A DNA stretch of 40,967 nucleotides, taken from Bacteroidales bacterium. Its GTDB lineage: Bacteria; Bacteroidota; Bacteroidia; Bacteroidales; P3. The stretch's first letter is position 1. The number at the start of each line of letters is the position of its first letter. The notes beneath the pieces are model-generated. The model had not been told where the DNA came from. It ran no database searches and saw only the letters and a list, made by a program, of their open reading frames with translations. A program made the translations under genes and the position numbers. This document shows, piece after piece, positions 27,358 through 35,311 of this stretch. Where the stretch lies: positions 1-40,967 of the forward strand of contig JAEEHQ010000014.1 in assembly GCA_016280915.1 (NCBI GenBank). The letters run 5' to 3'.

Positions 27358-28500
27358 TTGTCGAGGAACCATAAGAAACATTTAGGTATTCTTTATCTCC
27401 ACATACCATATTGCCATAGGCGGTGTACCTACTGCGCTTTCTACTCGTCGGTGACGGCGGGGGATAAGCAGGGGTATGTGGAGGCGTTGTGTCAAGAATT
27501 GCATTTGCGGCGAGGAGAACAGAACCATCCTCTTCGAACTATTTATTTTGGTGGCGGAACGCCAACGATTCTGACGATAGAACAACTGTTTCAGGTGGTA
27601 GAGACAATCAGGCAGAATTACGATACGTGCCAACTGGAGGAGGTGACCATTGAGGCCAATCCTGAAGATTTGACGGTTGCATATACGAAGAAGTTGCGAG
27701 AGTTGGACTTCTTCAACAGGGTAAGTATCGGGGTTCAATCTTTCAAAGATAAAGACTTGCGAATGCTCAATCGCCGACATAATGCCCTTCAATCATTAGA
27801 GGCGGTGAGAAATGTCGAAGCGGCTGGTTTTTCCAATATCAGCATCGACCTAATTTACGGATTGCCGGGACAGACTTTGGAAGACTGGCAGGATAATTTA
27901 TACCAGTTGGAATCATTGCCAGTAAGCCATTTTTCTGCTTATTCATTGACGGTGGAAGAAGGTACCATGCTGGAACATCAGATAGCCCAAGGAAAGGTCA
28001 TTCCTGCCGACGAGGAGACGGTGTTATCTCAGTATGGAACATTGTTGGAATGGGCAGCGAGGGAGAACTTTATTCAGTATGAGATTTCTAATTTCTGCAG
28101 AGCAGGGAAGCAGTCGCGCCACAATAGTCGCTATTGGGACCGTACTCCTTACATAGGTGTGGGAGCTGCAGCTCATTCTTTTGACGGAAGGAATAGGCGT
28201 TGGAACGTGGCGGATGTGGGCCGTTATGTAGAGACGGTGGCTGAAGGAAATCCCCAGCATGAGGAAGAGACGTTGACGTTGGCAGATGCATACAACGAAT
28301 ATGTAATGACCGCTCTGAGAACCACGGCGGGAATAGAAAAAGCAAAGGTAGAGCGTCCTTTTTATGCGCAACTGACAAAGAAAATGAAACGTTTTGAGGA
28401 TGAGGGTCTCATAGAAGAGACTCCCACCCATTATAAACCCACGCGCCGAGGTCTCCTCCAGGCCGATGGAATGGCAGTAGAGCTGATGGTAGAGGGTTGA
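27358..28500 (+). CDS. hemW: HemW-like radical SAM heme chaperone
   Basis: HemW belongs to the HemN-like radical SAM family and acts in heme handling; older annotations call it coproporphyrinogen III oxidase-like. The 380-residue protein has LYLHIPYCHRRCTYCAFYS, with the 4Fe-4S cysteines at 19, 23 and 26, then YFGGGTPTIL, EVTIEANPEDLT, RVSIGVQSF and SIDLIYGLPGQTLEDW. The C-terminal HemN region (PYIGVGAAAHSF) is present. The only in-frame start upstream of the cysteine motif is TTG at 27358, 6 bp after the meaB stop; the next ATG would remove the cluster-binding residues. The stop faces the anmK stop with 24 bp between. Confidence 0.93.
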   Translation: MSRNHKKHLGILYLHIPYCHRRCTYCAFYSSVTAGDKQGYVEALCQELHLRRGEQNHPLRTIYFGGGTPTILTIEQLFQVVETIRQNYDTCQLEEVTIEANPEDLTVAYTKKLRELDFFNRVSIGVQSFKDKDLRMLNRRHNALQSLEAVRNVEAAGFSNISIDLIYGLPGQTLEDWQDNLYQLESLPVSHFSAYSLTVEEGTMLEHQIAQGKVIPADEETVLSQYGTLLEWAARENFIQYEISNFCRAGKQSRHNSRYWDRTPYIGVGAAAHSFDGRNRRWNVADVGRYVETVAEGNPQHEEETLTLADAYNEYVMTALRTTAGIEKAKVERPFYAQLTKKMKRFEDEGLIEETPTHYKPTRRGLLQADGMAVELMVEG

Positions 28501-28524
28501 CAGAAAGAAGAATCGGACCTTTGT

Positions 28525-29628
28525 CTATTTTGATTTTATGGGAAGTCCAGCGATGTTGCCACCGCAGTTGTCGAAGCGGGCATCGGTGACGGAACTGAGG
28601 CAATTGGGACGTCGATTCAGTCGGAGATAGCCGAGGAGGGCGAAGATGATAGACTCTTTATAGTCGATGATACTATCAGAAGGTACAGTTATTTTGCAAC
28701 CGGGTATTTGTGCTTGAAGTCGGGCGATAAGGAATTTGTTTTTGGCACCGCCACCGGTAACAAGCATTGTGGTGAGACCATGACCTTTGATGGCATTGGA
28801 TACCTGGCGTGCGATATGCTCCACCGTGGTACAAAGCAGGTCGTTAACTTCTACTCCTTCGGCATAAAGCAGCGGTAGGAAATTGGCCACAAACCACTCC
28901 TTTCCGAGGGTTTTAGGCAATGGTTGGCGGTAATAGTCAAGGGCATCCATCTGATTGAGGATTTCTTTTCTAATGTTACCCTTGCGTGCCAAAAGGCCAT
29001 CGGCATCGTAGTTCTTTCCTGCCATGCGCGCTAAATGGTTGAGTGCCATATTGCAAGGACAGATGTCGTAGGCTTCGCGGAAAGGAGTTTCGGGCAATTT
29101 TTTGCCTTTGTTGCGAGCGGAAGCGGTGGCATCGGAGACCTCGTAAGAGATATTGGCGATACCACCGAGGTTGAGACAGGCATCATATTGACCAAAAAGA
29201 AGTCGGTCGCCAATAGGTACGAGCGGAGCTCCCTGACCGCCAAGAGCCACGTCGAGATTGCGGAAATTAAAGACCACAGGGAGACCTGTCTCTGCTGCAA
29301 TGGCATCACCGTCGCCAATCTGTGTGGTGAGTCCGAGGTTGGGTTGATGGAAGATGGTGTGGCCGTGGGAAGCAATTGCATCGACCTTGCCTGGATGCTC
29401 TTTACGGAAACGGTTAACCAGTTTGCCAAAATAATGCCCCAGTTCGACATTGACCAGCGCATATTCGTAAGCCGAAGCATGTTCGAGTGTGGATAGCCAT
29501 TGTGTCCACTGGCTGTCGTAGGGATAAGTCTCAGCGGCAAGAAGTTCAAAATGAGTGTCGCTGATGTCGCAATAGGCGATGTCGAGTCCGTCGAGGGAGG
29601 TGCCGGACATTAGGCCGAGGAGTTTCAT
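28525..29628 (-). CDS. anmK: Anhydro-N-acetylmuramic acid kinase AnmK
   Basis: AnmK converts 1,6-anhydro-MurNAc from cell-wall turnover into MurNAc-6-phosphate using ATP. The 367-residue protein begins KLLGLMSGTSLDGLDIAYC, the family's nucleotide-binding signature. It also has IASHGHTIFHQP, INDGDA-like IGDGDAIAAETGLPVV, LNLGGIANISY and VTGGGAKNKFLIARL. Length and motifs are standard. It starts 9 bp after the SGNH-like gene, as the third gene of the MBOAT operon. Confidence 0.95.
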   Translation of the reverse strand: MKLLGLMSGTSLDGLDIAYCDISDTHFELLAAETYPYDSQWTQWLSTLEHASAYEYALVNVELGHYFGKLVNRFRKEHPGKVDAIASHGHTIFHQPNLGLTTQIGDGDAIAAETGLPVVFNFRNLDVALGGQGAPLVPIGDRLLFGQYDACLNLGGIANISYEVSDATASARNKGKKLPETPFREAYDICPCNMALNHLARMAGKNYDADGLLARKGNIRKEILNQMDALDYYRQPLPKTLGKEWFVANFLPLLYAEGVEVNDLLCTTVEHIARQVSNAIKGHGLTTMLVTGGGAKNKFLIARLQAQIPGCKITVPSDSIIDYKESIIFALLGYLRLNRRPNCLSSVTDARFDNCGGNIAGLPIKSK

Positions 29629-29637
29629 GGTTGTATG

Positions 29638-30570
29638 TTAGATTAAAGATGGTTGGACAAGTTGAAGCGAGTCGATGTAATGCAGAAGATGCTGATTGTA
29701 GCGTTTGATGCCAGGGTTGGAGAGGTGGTTGCTGTTGAAGAAATCGATAGTATCAACCATTGGGAGTATTTCGTAGTGGTATGGACCCAAGGCACTCATC
29801 TGCTCTTCAAACCAAGGATGGTTGGTGAAGGTTTTGCGGAGTTGATAGGCATCTTGTATCTCGACAAGCAGGTAAGGAATGTTGCGGTCTCGGAACAATT
29901 GAATGCATTTTTTCAATGCGTTCAGTTGTTTAGGGTTGATGGTGAGTGTTGTGCGGGGGTAGCGTTTGATCACAAACTCGTTGGTGTCCACCTCGCAGAA
30001 ACCTCCCGGAATATAACGATAGTGGCGGATGAGGGTGTCTTCGCGGAAAGTTTCGAGTCGATTTCTTATCTTTTGATTATAAACGGAATAAAGCCAAGTA
30101 TTGAACACTTTCATATTGCAGAGAGAGAATGCCATGCGCGAAGCCTCTCCATTGATGGGCGAATTGCAGAGGAGGTTGACGGCACTCTCCACCCCATCGT
30201 TGCGCATGATGTCGGGGTGAACCTCAAAGATAACCTGTTTGGGGTTGATGCTGTCGAGATATTGGCTGAGGAGGATGTATGTCTGGATGGGCGTCTGGTT
30301 GGAAGAGCCAAGGTTAAAGCAAGTATAGCCGTTGGCATTATAAAAACGGGTGTCGAAAGTGCGATAGCAATGCGATGACCCAAGGAAAAGAATGTCTACG
30401 TTGTGGTAGTTGCGTATGTCCTTGACGCGGCTGTTGAGGTGTCCTTCTTCGCCCATTCGTGTGATGGCACAACGCACCCATCCCAAGTCTCCCAAAAGCC
30501 AAATCAGCAGCACATAGCCCAATAAGGCCACGGGGATGAAGAGGAGCAGGCGACGGAGGATTTTTTTCAT
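29638..30570 (-). CDS. Membrane-anchored SGNH/DltD-like protein, partner of MBOAT
   Basis: The 310-residue protein has an N-terminal membrane anchor (about 8-28) and an extracytoplasmic domain. ILFLGSSHCYRTFD (60-73) resembles the GDS block of SGNH hydrolases, with Ser65/Ser66 as candidate nucleophile. A C-terminal DTIDFFNSNHLSNPG gives the D-x-x-H-like pair. It therefore resembles the AlgX/DltD-type partners that take an acyl group from an MBOAT protein. It lies 5 bp after the MBOAT gene and 9 bp before anmK. The acceptor could be a surface polysaccharide or peptidoglycan; neither is proved. Confidence 0.82.
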   Translation of the reverse strand: MKKILRRLLLFIPVALLGYVLLIWLLGDLGWVRCAITRMGEEGHLNSRVKDIRNYHNVDILFLGSSHCYRTFDTRFYNANGYTCFNLGSSNQTPIQTYILLSQYLDSINPKQVIFEVHPDIMRNDGVESAVNLLCNSPINGEASRMAFSLCNMKVFNTWLYSVYNQKIRNRLETFREDTLIRHYRYIPGGFCEVDTNEFVIKRYPRTTLTINPKQLNALKKCIQLFRDRNIPYLLVEIQDAYQLRKTFTNHPWFEEQMSALGPYHYEILPMVDTIDFFNSNHLSNPGIKRYNQHLLHYIDSLQLVQPSLI

Positions 30571-30575
30571 AAGGC

Positions 30576-32015
30576 TTAGAATTGGAAATAGATAAAAGGC
30601 ATCTCATTGGTGACCATAAAAGCACCAATCATAAAGAGCAGGATGATGTAGAATCCCCATCGGAGCCAGCGGCTCTGGGGTTGACGGGCAAACTCATGGG
30701 GCTCTCCTCTATTAATCCATTCCACCACGGTGAGGATGGTCACGGCGATGGCGATAAGCCAAGCATCGATAGGAGCGGTGATGTTGGGCGTTCCGTCGAA
30801 GAGGTGGGAGAACATGTGTTTATAGTAATCGAAGGCATGCTGAATGCTGTCGGCACGAAAGAGTACCCATCCCATTACAGCCAGCAAGAAGGTGAGGAGC
30901 ATCTGTCCTACCTCTAATAGTGAGGGGAGTGGTCGTCCGGCAGCAACGACATCGGTGTGACGGCGGTTGTGTCCAAGGAGAATGAGGGGAAGGAAGAGGA
31001 TGGCGTGGTATGCTCCCCATGCCAGAAAAGTCCAGTTGGCCCCATGCCAGAAACCACTAACGAGGAAAATGACGAAGGTGTTGAGCACCACGCGGCCCTT
31101 GGGAACACGGCTACCTCCCATGGGGATGTAGATATAGTCTCTAAACCAAGTGGTCAGCGAGATATGCCACCGCCGCCAAAATTCGGCCACATCACGGCTG
31201 AAATAAGGTACATTGAAATTGCGCCGGAGACGGATGCCGAAGAGTTTGGCGCAACCGATGGCAATGTCGCTATATCCTGAAAAATCGCCATATATCTGGA
31301 GGGTGAAAAGTACAGCAGCAAGAAGCAAAGTGGCACCATTATACCAATCAGGATGGGCAAAAATCTCGTCGACATATAGGGCACAACTGTCGGCAACGAC
31401 CATCTTTTTAAAAAATCCCCAAAGCATCTGTCGGAGTCCGTCCACGGCTTGGCGATAGTCAAAGGTTCTCGACCTTTCGAATTGAGGAAGGAGACTGGTT
31501 GCACGCTCGATAGGTCCGGCAACCAACTGTGGAAAGAAGCTCACATAAGCCAGAAAAGATACCACATTGCGACAAGGCGGAAGGTTGCCGCGATGAACGT
31601 CAATGCTGTAGCTGAGGGCTTGGAATGTGTAGAATGAGATGCCCACGGGGAGTACCAGATGGAGTAATAAGTGGTCGGAGCGGCCGTGGAGAAAAACATC
31701 GGCGAATGATTGAGCGAAGAAATCGTAATATTTGAAAAGGCAGAGAATGAAGAGGTTGATGACTATATTTCCCCACAGAGCCCATTGCCGTCGCTTAGGA
31801 GCAAGTGCCTTGTTGCCAATGATGAGTCCGGAAAAGTAACTGCACAAAGAGGTGAAGGCGATAAGGAGGAGAAAACGCCAGTCCCACCAACCATAAAAGA
31901 GATAAGAGGCGGCCACAACGAAGGCATTTTGCCAACGCAATTGTCGCCGCAAGAGCCAATAGAGTAAGAGGGTTATCGGCAGAAAAATAAGGAATTCTAT
32001 CGAATTGAACAGCAT
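30576..32015 (-). CDS. MBOAT-family O-acyltransferase (AlgI/DltB-like)
   Basis: This polytopic membrane protein (479 residues from the chosen start) moves acyl groups across the membrane for transfer to extracytoplasmic glycans. The start MLFNSIEFLIFLPI at 32015 is preferred because it is the usual start of the family in Bacteroidota and because a -7-like box sits at 32026-32033; a start at 32036 would lie upstream of the transcript. Family motifs include SFFPQLVAGPIERA, YGDFSGYSDIAIG, RRWHISLTTWFRDYIYIP and SGFWHGANWTFLAWG, whose His is the catalytic residue. It heads the operon with the SGNH-like gene and anmK. Confidence 0.93.
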   Translation of the reverse strand: MLFNSIEFLIFLPITLLLYWLLRRQLRWQNAFVVAASYLFYGWWDWRFLLLIAFTSLCSYFSGLIIGNKALAPKRRQWALWGNIVINLFILCLFKYYDFFAQSFADVFLHGRSDHLLLHLVLPVGISFYTFQALSYSIDVHRGNLPPCRNVVSFLAYVSFFPQLVAGPIERATSLLPQFERSRTFDYRQAVDGLRQMLWGFFKKMVVADSCALYVDEIFAHPDWYNGATLLLAAVLFTLQIYGDFSGYSDIAIGCAKLFGIRLRRNFNVPYFSRDVAEFWRRWHISLTTWFRDYIYIPMGGSRVPKGRVVLNTFVIFLVSGFWHGANWTFLAWGAYHAILFLPLILLGHNRRHTDVVAAGRPLPSLLEVGQMLLTFLLAVMGWVLFRADSIQHAFDYYKHMFSHLFDGTPNITAPIDAWLIAIAVTILTVVEWINRGEPHEFARQPQSRWLRWGFYIILLFMIGAFMVTNEMPFIYFQF

Positions 32016-32025
32016 AATAAAAATG

Positions 32026-32033
32026 CAAAGATA
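32026..32033 (-). promoter_or_regulatory. -7-like box (TATCTTTG) for the MBOAT operon
   Basis: TAnnTTTG on the minus strand, 11 bp before the chosen ATG, which implies a very short leader. It diverges from a box at 32078 for the VOC gene. Confidence 0.45.
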
Positions 32034-32077
32034 CACATTTTTTGTGGATGAGAGGGAAATATGTGGAGAAAAAGTTG

Positions 32078-32085
32078 TATTTTTG
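32078..32085 (+). promoter_or_regulatory. -7-like box (TATTTTTG) for the double-VOC gene
   Basis: TAnnTTTG lies 25 bp before the preferred ATG at 32111. It forms a divergent pair with the MBOAT box, 44 bp apart. No clear -33 box is seen. Confidence 0.45.
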
Positions 32086-32110
32086 CATTCAATTACATAG
32101 AATGATTGTT

Positions 32111-33181
32111 ATGGATAATAATTACATTATTGCAGGCATACAGCAGGTTGGAGTGGGCTGTATGAACTTTAGTGAGGCGTGGAAATGGTATATTGAGATG
32201 TTTCAGATGGATGTACGTATCCTAGAGGACGACACCGTGGCAGAGCGAATGTTGCCCTATACCGGTGGCAAAGCCCAGAAACGCCATGCCTGTATAGCCG
32301 TGAACCTGCAAGGGGGAGGCGGATTTGAAATATGGCAGTACTCCGAGCGTGCCCCACAGCCCATCAGTTTCCAAATCCAAGTGGGCGATTTGGGTATTTT
32401 CGCCGCCAAAATAAAGAGTCACGACCCGAAAGCCTTCCACCAACAGCTAAAAGCCAAATACGACAAGGTGGGACCGCTGTCTCAGATGCTCGATGGCAGC
32501 GAAACCTTCTTCGTGCAGGACCCATGGGGTAATTATTTCCAGATAGTTAAGGATGAAAGTATCTTTATAAACCAGCATACCTTGGGTGGCGGCATTGTGG
32601 GCGCCATGATGGGTTGCACCGATATAGACAAAACCGCCAAACTTTATTGCGACTTATTGGGTTATGACAAGGTACTCTATGACAAGACCGGTCGATTCGA
32701 TGACCTGCAGTTTATGCAGGGTGGCGACCAGCAGTACCGCCGTCTCCTGCTCACCCATTCTAAAAAACGCGAAGGAGCTTTTGCTCCTCTTTATGGTGAC
32801 AGCACAATCGAATTGGTGCAGGCTTTGGAGCGCACACCCCGCAAGATTTACGAAGGTCGCTATTGGGGTGACCCAGGATTCATTCAGATCTGTTTCGATG
32901 TGACCAATATGCGCGAGCTGGAGAAACGTAGCAACGCGCTCGGCTATCCCTTTACTGTGGACAGTTGTAAAGACAACGGCCATTTCGACATGGGCGAGGC
33001 CAGCGGCCACTTCACCTACATCGAGGACCCCGATGGCACGCTGATTGAATTGGTTGAGGCCCACAAACTCACCATCATGAAGAAACCCCACATCACCATC
33101 AACATGCTCAAACGTGATAGAAAGAAAGCCTTTCCCAAGTTCTTCTTCCGCCTGATGGGTATGTATAAGGTAAAATTATAA
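32111..33181 (+). CDS. Double VOC (glyoxalase/dioxygenase-fold) domain protein
   Basis: The 356-residue product has two vicinal-oxygen-chelate domains. The first (about 1-145) starts IAGIQQVGVGCMNFSEAWKW and ends FVQDPWGNYFQIV. The second (about 155-325) starts GGGIVGAMMGCTDIDKTAKL and ends YIEDPDGTLIELVEAH. The terminal Glu of the second, with other residues not certain by eye, could bind a metal; the first has Gln in that place and may be inactive. Enzyme activity cannot be named. Starts at 32102 and 32111 are both possible; 32111 is chosen for the MDNNYIIAGI opening. The gene diverges from the MBOAT operon and converges on the sulfonolipid operon. Confidence 0.88.
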   Translation: MDNNYIIAGIQQVGVGCMNFSEAWKWYIEMFQMDVRILEDDTVAERMLPYTGGKAQKRHACIAVNLQGGGGFEIWQYSERAPQPISFQIQVGDLGIFAAKIKSHDPKAFHQQLKAKYDKVGPLSQMLDGSETFFVQDPWGNYFQIVKDESIFINQHTLGGGIVGAMMGCTDIDKTAKLYCDLLGYDKVLYDKTGRFDDLQFMQGGDQQYRRLLLTHSKKREGAFAPLYGDSTIELVQALERTPRKIYEGRYWGDPGFIQICFDVTNMRELEKRSNALGYPFTVDSCKDNGHFDMGEASGHFTYIEDPDGTLIELVEAHKLTIMKKPHITINMLKRDRKKAFPKFFFRLMGMYKVKL

Positions 33182-33236
33182 ACAATCCCCAGCAGTCCAT
33201 ATCCAACTGCTTGGTAGATAGTGCCCGATAATCTCC

Positions 33237-34037
33237 TTAAGTGGCTTTGATTTTGCGGGCGAGGGTTGCGCAAAGGGTAGGGAAGAAGCGTTTGATGTAT
33301 ACCATTAGCAACTCTTTGCCTCCCACCAGTACCTCAAGTCGACGGCGGTAAATGGCGCGGACAATCTTCTCGGCCGCCTGTTGTGAGGTGATACCGCCTG
33401 CTTGGCCGGCATCCATCTGGCCGTGTTCGCGGCCGTCGCTTTCCAACGCATGTAAAGAGATGTTGGTTTGCACGCGTCCTGGACATACGATGGTTACATG
33501 TATGTTGTCCTTATAGTTCTCAGCTTGAATGGTTTCGAAAAATCCATAGAGGGCGTGCTTGGCACTTGAGTAGGCGCACCGCATCGGGAAACCAAAACGC
33601 CCTGCAATACTGGTGGTAACAGCCAGCTGGCCCCCTCCTTGTGCAATCATGCGGGGTAGTAGGGCTTTGGTGAGGATGACTGGGGCATAATAGTCGAGGT
33701 CCATAACCCGACGAATGACGCTGAGGTCTGTTTCCACTGTGGTGCCGCGCTGGCTGATGCCGGCATTGCTGAAGAAAATGTCGATACGACCGAACTGTTC
33801 CCAAGCTTCGCTGGCAAGCCTCTCCAACTGGTCCAGTTGCGAAAGGTCGAAAGGCAAGGCTTTTGCCTTGGGGGCTCCTAATTGCTTGCATTTCTCAGCC
33901 ACTTGCTCCAATTGTTCGGCTTGGCGGGCCGTAAGTATAAGGGTGGCACCGGCTTGGGCGAAACGATAAGCAGAGGCTTCGCCGATACCCGACGAAGCCC
34001 CTGTTATCCAAACAACTTTGTTGTGGAAGTCAATCAT
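33237..34037 (-). CDS. Short-chain dehydrogenase/reductase, likely 3-ketocapnine-type reductase
   Basis: The 266-residue protein is a classical SDR. It has TGASSGIG (12-19) for NAD(P)H, FSNAG (89-93), and the catalytic Ser143, Tyr156 and Lys160 (AYSSAK). The C-terminus is hydrophobic and basic (LLMVYIKRFFPTLCATLARK), as in SDRs acting on lipid substrates such as 3-ketodihydrosphingosine reductase. Its ATG overlaps the stop of the cysteate-synthase-like gene by 4 bp. In this operon the natural proposal is reduction of the 3-keto group made by the acyltransferase, giving the capnine base. The SDR family is sure; the substrate is inferred from context. Confidence 0.88.
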   Translation of the reverse strand: MIDFHNKVVWITGASSGIGEASAYRFAQAGATLILTARQAEQLEQVAEKCKQLGAPKAKALPFDLSQLDQLERLASEAWEQFGRIDIFFSNAGISQRGTTVETDLSVIRRVMDLDYYAPVILTKALLPRMIAQGGGQLAVTTSIAGRFGFPMRCAYSSAKHALYGFFETIQAENYKDNIHVTIVCPGRVQTNISLHALESDGREHGQMDAGQAGGITSQQAAEKIVRAIYRRRLEVLVGGKELLMVYIKRFFPTLCATLARKIKAT

Positions 34038-35263
34038 GCTTTTTCTAATTTTTCCACCTCGTCAACAAACCATTGTGAGCGGGAGCTGCCTTCGCCGCAG
34101 TTGAGTAGGACGACATCGTTTTGCTTGATGAGGCCCTGCTCCAGGGCGCGATAGAAGCCGGCATAACAAACCATAGAGGCTGGGCCCATCAGCACACCCG
34201 TTTCGCGCTTCATCTGGAGTCCGAATTTAGGCAAGCTGGCCTCTTCCACGCGGATAAAGTCGCCGCCGCTGTTGCGAACCAGCGGTGCCACGATGGGATA
34301 GTTGCCGGGATTGGCAGCGGTGAGGATGCCAATGCGGGTTTTGCAGTCCTTCTTGGCCTCATAATGATGCTCAAAGTCTACGGGGAAATTATGCTCCTTT
34401 GCCCATTCCCAAGCAGTTACCATGGGGTCGCACTCGTCCTGCTGCACCAGCAGCATGCGTGGCATGTGGCACTGGGGATAGTCGGGACGGATGTCGCGGA
34501 AACCCTTTTCAAAAGCAATGGGGCTGGTGCCTCCAGCCACTGCCTGCATATAGACAGTAGGCAGCTGTCCCATCTGGCGTAAACACTCAAACACGATGGT
34601 GCGCTTACTCTCCACGCGGATGGGGTCGGTGTTGCCGCACGACATCATCACGCCCGTTTCGGCATGGTAGTCGGCGCACTCTTTTTTAGCATCGCCATAG
34701 GTTCCTTTGCTGATAATCAGCTTTTGGCCAGTCTTCTGAATGGCCTCCACGGTCTTTTCATCCACCCAGTTAGGGCTGAAGCAGGTGAACTTAATACCAG
34801 CCTTGGCCAGGTAGGTGGCATAGGCGGTGCCAGCGTTTCCGGTCGAGGCGAGGCAATACTCCTTCACCCCGTTCTCTTTCATTACCGAGGCTGCCAGCGA
34901 ACCGCTGACATCCTTGAACGAAGCCGTGCCGCCGTTGAGGTCGTTGCGGTACATATACACCTTGCAGTCAATACCATACCGCTCCTTAGCCGTGCGCTCC
35001 ATGTGCTCCCAGCGTTCCATGGGAATGGCACCCTCGTTGCAAGAGACAACGTTCTCTTTGTGTTCGAGGGGGAGGTATTCGAAATAGTGGAAATGATTCT
35101 TCACCTCGCCCTTAAAGTATTCGGGCAGACGGCGGTAGTTGGTCTCGGGGTAAACCACCTCGGCATAATTAGAACCACACTTACACTTTTGGTCATTGGC
35201 AAACCAATCGCTGAAAGTGCCGATGGTTTCACCACATTTCTTACAAACGAGCTTATATTTCAT
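34034..35263 (-). CDS. Cysteate-synthase-like PLP enzyme (threonine synthase family)
   Basis: The 409-residue protein is a fold-type II PLP enzyme. It has an N-terminal zinc-ribbon-like Cys set (Cys7, Cys10, Cys27, Cys29), the PLP lysine in NGGTASFKDVS (Lys117), and LASTGNAGTAYATYLAK for cofactor and substrate phosphate binding. CysS-type cysteate synthases are threonine synthase relatives that make cysteate from O-phosphoserine and sulfite. Threonine synthase itself is the obvious alternative annotation. Cysteate synthase is preferred because the gene lies between an AONS/SPT-type acyltransferase and an SDR, and because threonine-pathway genes are absent. It starts 48 bp after the acyltransferase gene. 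Confidence 0.85.
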   Translation of the reverse strand: MKYKLVCKKCGETIGTFSDWFANDQKCKCGSNYAEVVYPETNYRRLPEYFKGEVKNHFHYFEYLPLEHKENVVSCNEGAIPMERWEHMERTAKERYGIDCKVYMYRNDLNGGTASFKDVSGSLAASVMKENGVKEYCLASTGNAGTAYATYLAKAGIKFTCFSPNWVDEKTVEAIQKTGQKLIISKGTYGDAKKECADYHAETGVMMSCGNTDPIRVESKRTIVFECLRQMGQLPTVYMQAVAGGTSPIAFEKGFRDIRPDYPQCHMPRMLLVQQDECDPMVTAWEWAKEHNFPVDFEHHYEAKKDCKTRIGILTAANPGNYPIVAPLVRNSGGDFIRVEEASLPKFGLQMKRETGVLMGPASMVCYAGFYRALEQGLIKQNDVVLLNCGEGSSRSQWFVDEVEKLEKA

Positions 35264-35311
35264 TTTTTACTTTTAAATAAAAACCGACTGGTCCCACGTT
35301 TTCTTTCCGTC

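Noticed and set aside
34034-35263. Plain threonine synthase annotation
   Set aside because: Family resemblance is real, but the operon with an AONS/SPT-type acyltransferase and an SDR favours cysteate synthase; threonine synthase remains the stated alternative.
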